Positions 58,245 through 64,000 of a stretch of 64,000 nucleotides of DNA are shown here, piece after piece. The DNA lies in assembly GCA_029706075.1 (NCBI GenBank), contig JAINUG010000055.1:682001-746000 (forward strand), given 5' to 3'. Position 1 is the stretch's first letter, and every line of letters begins with the position of its first letter. The notes under the pieces were generated by a model that was given only the letters and a program-made list of their open reading frames with translations, ran no database searches and had not been told where the DNA came from. The position numbers and the translations under genes are program-made. This stretch comes from Aldrovandia affinis (taxonomy: Eukaryota > Chordata > Actinopteri > Notacanthiformes > Halosauridae).

Positions 58245-60161
58245 CAGTAACCACAGCCTACGTTCCCTTTAAGGCTGTGACTAGTGATGACGCAGAGGGC
58301 TGCAACCCTCAGTATGTTATTCAGAGTTCCCATGTGCGATGCTACAGAATAAAGCAGCTTCGGCTTTCTCTGTACCAAAATGAATTTCGGGTTTGTGTTA
58401 CAAACACTTCAAGGCTGTCATTTTATCCTTGCAACTCGATTAGCTCAATACACATTATTTTACAAGTTGCCATTGGTTGAATTGAAGTGCAACAGACTTC
58501 ACATCGGAATCTAGCACAGCTGGAATAGGTAGGGTCTGCAGAACAGCAATAACAGTCTGCTCTGAGGAACCCCCCCACACCCCATATTTGAAACCATTGG
58601 AAGTTAGACATAATACACAGTTACATATTGGTGTTGTACATCATCTCACTACTACCACATTCCATTGTGTATATAGTAGTCAAAGGCAGGTGTCAGACTA
58701 AATGAATGCGAGTTTGCCACATCATATTCTACTCTTATTCACAAACATGCAACGCCTCTCTAAACCAAGAACCAAAAAGTTCCATAAATCTGTGTAGATA
58801 ATGCTATAAAAAGCCTTAATGGCAATATTTATAAACAGTGTGAGTTGGGCTAGGTTTTATTTAGTTAAGAAATACTGTACAGCTTACAGCTCTGAGGTCG
58901 TACATTCAATATTTAACAAGTTTCCACACGCGCTGTGCTAACAATTACGAAATGACCTGGAGCGAGCTAGTAGCTAGCTGTACCCTCGCTATATGCACAA
59001 CTGTTAAGCAATTTCCCAGAATTGTACACGTTTCGAATACTATCAATGAACAAACTCGCTATCAAGCTAACTTACTGTATGGTTAACTAAAATGGGCACA
59101 ATAGTTTGGTCGTAAACAATATAATAATAATGTTACAATATCAACTGCATTCATTCAGTACTATTACAAGCATGGCCATCAAAACGCATTTTCAGTTGTA
59201 ACGTCAACGTTACGCCTGCTGTCAAATTAAATCAGGCGTTCATCATAAAACGACAGGACTTTCTTGCTATGCGGTTGGTGTCTAAAAAAGCTAAATTAGC
59301 AGGTAACGAGGAATCGTGTCATATATCCCGATTCATTGCGATGGCAACTAACGTTCCGAATAACCGGTTTCTGGGTTTCCACCGGCAAAAATATTAATGT
59401 AGCTTGCCGACTGGAAATGTACTTAGCTTTACTAGTAGAGGTTTTAGCCATCTATAACGTTAAATATATGTGGGGACACTTATTCAGGAATCAGGCTTTA
59501 ATACGCACTAACGACGTTACACGATTCCACAAAATAGCCATCAGGCCAGCTAACGTCGCCTGCTATGTATTGGGCGACATCACGAGACGTCAACGACATA
59601 GCATAGCTAACGTTATGCATTGTTAGCCACCATTTAGAAAGATGTGTCACATAAAGGTACAAACTAGCTACCGAGCGTTAACTAGTTCTCAGCTAGATGG
59701 CTGAGTGGAACTAATCAAATCAAATTGTTTTCTGTAAGGTTAGTTAGTTACCGAACTTGTTATAACGCCAGCATAGCTTGCAATAAAGCTAGATACACCA
59801 AGCATTGGTTAGTGATCCAGCTATTCATGGCCAGTGGTTCTTTGTTTGGTCGCTAGTTTACACTAATACTGTTATAAACTTGCGACCTGGCTTAGCTCGC
59901 TAGCTAGTAAACTTTAATCCCACAGTTAGAAGATAGATTTGAATAGACAGTGAACATTTGTCCACATTAACTGAGTAGCCTTCATTTTAATAATAATTTG
60001 GTAGCAAGCTAATGCTGACATGCTAGGTGTAACTTATAGTTTTAAACAAAGACAATAGTAGATTGATGTCTTGATGTCTAAGGTTAAACAAATAAATTAT
60101 CAAACTAGCTATCTAACGTTGTGTGTTATAGGATTTCTGGCTCGCAAGAGCAGCTACTTAC
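58245..60161. other. prkag1 first coding intron, proximal part
   Basis: No exon or transposon end that I recognise. Rich in 'ctagctag' and 'gctaac' words common in fish introns. A segment at 58590-58700 resembles 54130-54270 ('ttggaagttagacataatac' against 'ttggaagttagatgtactac'), a local duplication of about 120 bp. Confidence 0.5.
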
Positions 60162-60170
60162 ACACTCCAT
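60162..60170 (-). CDS. prkag1: prkag1 exon 1 coding part (three codons)
   Basis: ATG GAG TGT directly before the strong donor gtaagt. It gives M-E-C in phase 0, joining exon 2 in frame. Human PRKAG1 also begins M-E. With this start the spliced length is 996 nt including the stop, i.e. 331 residues. An ATG in another upstream exon cannot be excluded. Confidence 0.65.
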
Positions 60171-60299
60171 ATCCCATTCACCAGATCGCTATGTCCAATT
60201 CTACCCAGGCGCCAACTTCGACCATAAACTGTCAGGATGCTGGACGTTATTCTTCTGTTGCACCGATATGTCTGCTTGGCTAGTTAATGCGTGAGGTTA

Positions 60300-60480
60300 T
60301 CTTTTTAAATCCTTATTTGACAAGACATTTTCCCCTTGTTTATTTCCGGTGGGAGAACAGACTGCGCATGTACATTAACCCTGATGGAGCGAGAGTGTAG
60401 TCCAAGACAAGATATAAATACGTGTATGCCTTATTCACCCTGTTCAGATGCGTCTGCACGGCCGCCATATTGGGGCGGGC
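60300..60480 (-). promoter_or_regulatory. Probable prkag1 promoter
   Basis: Upstream of exon 1 lie an ETS-like CCGGAAAT (near 60350 on the complement), an NRF1-like tgcgcatg (60363), and a YY1-like GCCGCCATATTGG with an adjacent GC box (ggggcggg) at 60460-60479. There is no TATA box at a suitable place. This is the usual makeup of a fish/mammal housekeeping promoter; the exact start site is inferred. Confidence 0.5.
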
Positions 60481-60651
60481 AAGATCCGCGTCTAAACAAA
60501 CGTACATGTATTGAGAGATCCAGACTTCCCCTGATAAAATCTACTGTAACTCGTTTAGTTTGTTTAGACGCGAATCTTGCCCGCCCCAATATGGCGGCCG
60601 CGCAGATGTAACATACAACAGCAGCCAATGCGGCATCTACGTATTTATATC
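60411..60651. repeat. Large imperfect inverted repeat carrying YY1-like sites
   Basis: Arms 60451-60501 and 60558-60608 match at 48 of 51 positions by my count, with a 56-base spacer. An outer pair of about 20 bases (gatataaatacgt and its inverse, 60411-60430 against 60632-60651) extends the symmetry. Each arm holds ggccgccatattggggcggg or its inverse. Confidence 0.85.
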
Positions 60652-60826
60652 TACGGTCCAATACATTACCATTTTCAGTGGCCTGGGAACTGCTTAGCCA
60701 GTTGGTTAAAACATTGTACAGATGCTGCACTCGTATGGAACAGAGTCGATGAGTTACCCCCACCAAGCTGTAGACAAGAAAAGTGCAGGAAACCATGCCG
60801 TAAACAACAATGTTCTCGAGACCCAT
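60431..60826 (-). CDS. Unrecognised hydrophobic ORF over the inverted repeat
   Basis: A 131-codon ATG frame beginning MGLENIVVYGMVSCTFLVYS has two hydrophobic stretches (ENIVVYGMVSCTFLVYS and AALAAVVCYICAAAIL). The second half runs through the inverted-repeat promoter. I do not recognise the protein. The sequence 'ttttcttgtctacag' inside it looks like a splice acceptor, so only part could be an exon. It is possibly a chance frame. Confidence 0.2.
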   Translation of the reverse strand: MGLENIVVYGMVSCTFLVYSLVGVTHRLCSIRVQHLYNVLTNWLSSSQATENGNVLDRRYKYVDAALAAVVCYICAAAILGRARFASKQTKRVTVDFIRGSLDLSIHVRLFRRGSCPPQYGGRADASEQGE

Positions 60827-60899
60827 ATGCCGCAGGAAATGGTTTATAGCGCCACCCGTAGTGCTCAAATAGACAAGAATAATTCAGTCTGCGTGTAAA

Positions 60900-61410
60900 T
60901 TTAGGTTATTTGTCAGGATGCTTTTAGCTAATTTCCTCCATTAATTGAAATCATTCCTCATCTGAAGCAAAAGTAATGTGGATCTTTTTTTTCTCCGTGT
61001 AAGAAATTATTTTGCTTAGAATTTGGGTTGCATTACTAATATACTGGTGTATTGTGCTCTCATGCTATATGTGTGCACATTTCAATGGTTATTATACAGA
61101 TGCCTTATATCGCTGACACCTCCCAGGGTTAATTAGCACTGACTTTTTGACTAATTAGCACAGCATGTAGAGAACAGTCCATCAGTTTTAATATTACACA
61201 TTACAATAGTGTATTGTGTTCTGTATCACATAAAAACTTCAAAGGTTCTAAAACCGCATGGCATAAGCTATTCATGTAAGCACCCTGTAAAACAATAACT
61301 TTAAATTCTAAAAACGAAATAATAATAATAACAACAACAATAATAATAATAAAACATTTATTTTTTGTGTACAGGAAAATATATGAATATTTTGACTAAT
61401 ATATTAGAAA
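60900..61410. other. Gene-free spacer
   Basis: AT-rich with an (ATA/ACA)n tract at 61320-61352; no gene seen. Confidence 0.5.
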
Positions 61411-61414
61411 TCAC

Positions 61415-61635
61415 AGGGCTTCTCGGGTGGTGTAGCGGTAGAACGTCTGATGTCGGGTCCCACCAGGTCGCGCTAGTTTCGGCTCTGGTCGGGAGTGCCA
61501 CTAGGGGGCAGCAATTGGCTGTCCAACCCAGGGTGGGGGGTGGTAAGCCGATACGAGCTCCTTACGGTTACTAAATTGGGAGGAAAAGGTGAACAAATAT
61601 CAGAAACAAATGACAAAAAAAAATTAAATAATAAA
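61415..61635 (+). repeat. tRNA-derived SINE, plus strand
   Basis: The head 'cttctcgggtggtgtagcgg' (A-box-like ggtgtagcggtaga) is followed by the diagnostic 'gggagtgccactagggggca' and 'gcaattggctgtccaaccca', then 'ctaaattgggaggaaaaggt' and an A-rich tail. It is the best-preserved head of the three copies in the window. Confidence 0.75.
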
Positions 61636-61677
61636 AATACATTATTTTCCTGCAGGTACACATGTATTTTGTTAGTC

Positions 61678-61830
61678 AAGGTGGTGCTGGGTTATTCGCC
61701 AAGGAGGTGCTTCACACATGTCACTGCCGGTTTCAGGACTACAGCAGTGAGCTCTCAAATACAAGGGAAGGGATAATTGACATGAAAAATAAATTGGGAG
61801 GAAAAATGGGAAAAAAATAGCAGAAAGAGA
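61678..61830 (+). repeat. SINE 3' half
   Basis: 'catgtcactgccggtttcag' through 'gggataattgacatgaaaaa' and 'aaattgggaggaaaaatggg' repeats the body and tail of the same SINE family without its head. Confidence 0.7.
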
Positions 61831-61839
61831 AAGTTAAAA

Positions 61840-62178
61840 AAACTAAATAATAATAATTTATTAAAAATCTTCTAATGGAACTTAAAATATATACATTGGC
61901 AAGAAAGAAACAATATATAAACCTATATAACCCAGAACCATATATTAATATTGATATACATTTTGGATTCTTTGACTGAAGTCACAAGAAATACCAAAAA
62001 CCTCCACAAAAAAAGAGGGTGGTTATTTCACAAAACAAAAATCTAGAATGAATCCACGTTTCTTTCAGTATAAGCTGAACTAATTCCCACTAAAGGGGAA
62101 GCGTGTTGAGGTGGACCACTGAATTCCAACTGTCGTTCTGCACAGACATGCTGTCGCTGCAACCTGGCAAAATGGCAA
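61840..62178 (-). other. Probable 3' UTR of the dyrk4-like gene
   Basis: Follows the stop codon at 62179. TTTATT (AATAAA on the minus strand) occurs near 61857. No other feature. Confidence 0.35.
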
Positions 62179-62518
62179 CTACATGACCTTACAACACTGG
62201 AGTGGGCTAAGACTCAGACCCGTTGCGTGTACTGATTGTTGTAACTTCTGGGACTGTGGATCACAGTCACCCCCGTGGCCCCCGTGGCCATCCTCCCCCC
62301 GTGGCTCCACCCCCTCTACAGGAGGAAGTGAGAGGAGGGTTCTGGCACTGAGGCTGGCCCTGGGTCTCGGCGTCCACGTCTGGTCCCTAACGGGTTCTGG
62401 CGATGACGGGGCGGGGCCTACCTTCGTGAGTCTCAATGGCCGCCACGGCTCCGCCTTCTCCTGAAGCCATTGGTGGTGTCCGGCCGCGTCCGCAGTCATG
62501 CGCTCGGTGGGGTCCCAC
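62179..62518 (-). CDS. dyrk4: dyrk4-like last exon: kinase end and C-terminal tail
   Basis: Begins W-D-P-T-E-R-M-T-A-D-A-A-G-H-H-Q-W-L, the canonical end of a CMGC/DYRK kinase domain (WDP..RMT...A..H.WL). A tail of about 95 residues follows, rich in Pro, Gly, Arg and His, ending at TAG 62179. Acceptor catccag|. The preceding base pair joins as L-A-W-D-P. Confidence 0.8.
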
Positions 62519-62687
62519 CTGGATGGCGTAGACACACAGGGAGGGTCAGAGCGCCGGGGGTGGGGGGGGACGGGACTGCCTGGACTCATGGCAGCGGCGA
62601 GCAACAGGCACTCCTGTTCACCCCACAGCAATATTCACACAACGCCTTTTGCCATGATTCAAGTGGAACCGGGCGCACAACACGTAC

Positions 62688-62799
62688 GCAAGGCAGTGCC
62701 TAATGAAGTCCACAAACAGCGAGTTTCTGCTCCCCAGCATGCTGGCCAGGTCCTTGGACTTTGGTCTTTTCATGAGGCATGTCGCGTGGCCCTCAGAAT
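62688..62799 (-). CDS. dyrk4: dyrk4-like penultimate exon
   Basis: Encodes (D)SEGHATCLMKRPKSKDLASM then LGSRNSLFVDFIRHCL. The FFDS.G.......SKDL and VDF...CL pattern is that of class II DYRKs. Acceptor tgtgcag|, donor cttgc|gtacgt. Confidence 0.8.
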
Positions 62800-63015
62800 C
62801 TGCACAAAAATGACAGCCATCAATGAATAATATATATTTTTTAAACTAACCAGCATTAGAGACTAATGAGAAGGTACATTTAGATTAGCTTTTCAAAACA
62901 CATCTTCCAAGGTATATAATACATAGTAGAGTAATGGCCAGATCTCATAGAGAATACTGTGTATTAAGTTAAGTGTCTTGATATGTAATGTCTGCCATTT
63001 TTATCAAGTTTTTAC

Positions 63016-63076
63016 CAAAAAATAGCCTCCTTCTGGGCGCGGTCTGAACCATGCCACCTGGGGGCATTCCCAGTAC
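63016..63076 (-). CDS. dyrk4: dyrk4-like exon (61 bp)
   Basis: Encodes VLGMPPGGMVQTAPRRRLFF. The similar LPPAGFIQTASRR.TFF of DYRK4, as I recall it, is the main reason to prefer DYRK4 over DYRK2 or DYRK3. Acceptor gtttcag|, donor tttg|gtaaaa. Confidence 0.8.
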
Positions 63077-63197
63077 CTGAAACAGAACACAACATTTTAT
63101 CACTTATTCAGTCACTGCTAGACTAGCAAAACAGGTAGGTACTTCAGTGTGGTTTTGAAAGAAAGAGGACCCAAAGGTCACTCTGCAAGTGCTCTTT

Positions 63198-63330
63198 CTA
63201 GTGATGGGAGAATGAGGTGTCATGAGACCAAAAAATGGGCAGTGACACAGTGATAAGAACCAATCATAGTTTTTTTCCAACAGAGTACAATCTTTTGATT
63301 GGTTCAAACAAGTCAGTGATTGACACTGTA
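63198..63330. repeat. Diverged copy of the 41973 fold-back MITE
   Basis: 'gtgatgggagaatgaggtgt' and the paired 'aaccaatcat' and 'gattggttcaaac' correspond to the 41973-42164 element; the right end is lost. It lies in an intron of the dyrk4-like gene. Confidence 0.55.
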
Positions 63331-63528
63331 AATAGTTTCCTTAGGGTTCATTTTTAAATAATAGTTCACTTCATCCAGAAACCTTAACACACACTTCAGG
63401 ACGGAATTGATAAGCCATTGAGAAAGTTTGAGAAAGCAGCCCCCTGTGGCTGTTAAGTTGGCGTTATGGTACAGGAGCTGTTAAACGGGAATTATCTTAC
63501 AGGGCCTGTTAAATGGGTACAGTGGTCA

Positions 63529-64000
<472 letters not shown>

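Overview
This window is teleost fish nuclear DNA. The genes are split into short exons with GT-AG introns. The sequence between them is packed with Tc1/mariner transposons, tRNA-derived SINEs carrying the fish tail motif 'gcagacgctcttatcca', hAT-type fold-back elements and CA/GT/TA microsatellites. I see no rRNA, no functional tRNA, no CRISPR array and no prokaryotic operon structure.

Three conserved protein genes can be modelled. (1) acvr1b (activin receptor type 1B, ALK4), plus strand: eight exons from 23566 to 35548. The signal-peptide exon is missing and is either upstream or not recognisable. (2) prkag1 (AMP-activated protein kinase gamma-1), minus strand: thirteen coding exons from 60170 down to 45157. 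Together they give 332 codons (331 aa), the same length as I recall for mammalian PRKAG1. (3) A class II DYRK kinase that most resembles DYRK4, minus strand: its last four exons (63734 to 62179), with the 5' part beyond the window. acvr1b and prkag1 are convergent; their likely poly(A) signals (42751 plus, 43298 minus) lie about 0.5 kb apart. The likely prkag1 promoter at about 60.2-60.65 kb contains a large inverted repeat with a YY1-like motif in each arm.

Layout: 0-2.2 kb, two minisatellites. 2.4-6.6 kb, a hAT fragment interrupted by a Tc1 element, followed by a structurally complete non-autonomous LTR retrotransposon. 7.2-8.8 kb, a Tc1-like element with DD38E spacing. 8.8-12.5 kb, SINEs and a degenerate minus-strand Tc1. 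15.0-18.7 kb, a cluster of three Tc1-type elements, two of them internally deleted. 18.7-23.5 kb, gene-free sequence with LINE and SINE remnants. 23.6-35.5 kb, acvr1b with Tc1 elements in introns 3 and 8 (numbered by the exon before them). 35.5-43.3 kb, its 3' side with two more Tc1 elements and a fold-back MITE. 43.3-60.2 kb, prkag1, whose first coding intron holds half a Tc1 copy and a dead Ty3/gypsy fragment. 61.4-64.0 kb, SINE copies and the dyrk4-like gene.

The three genes have unrelated jobs: activin/nodal signalling through Smad2/3, energy sensing, and a dual-specificity kinase. I found no evidence of a new multi-gene system. The unusual content is in the mobile elements: DD34E, DD36E and DD38E transposase spacings side by side, deletion derivatives with intact ends, near-perfect hairpin MITEs, and the palindromic promoter of prkag1.
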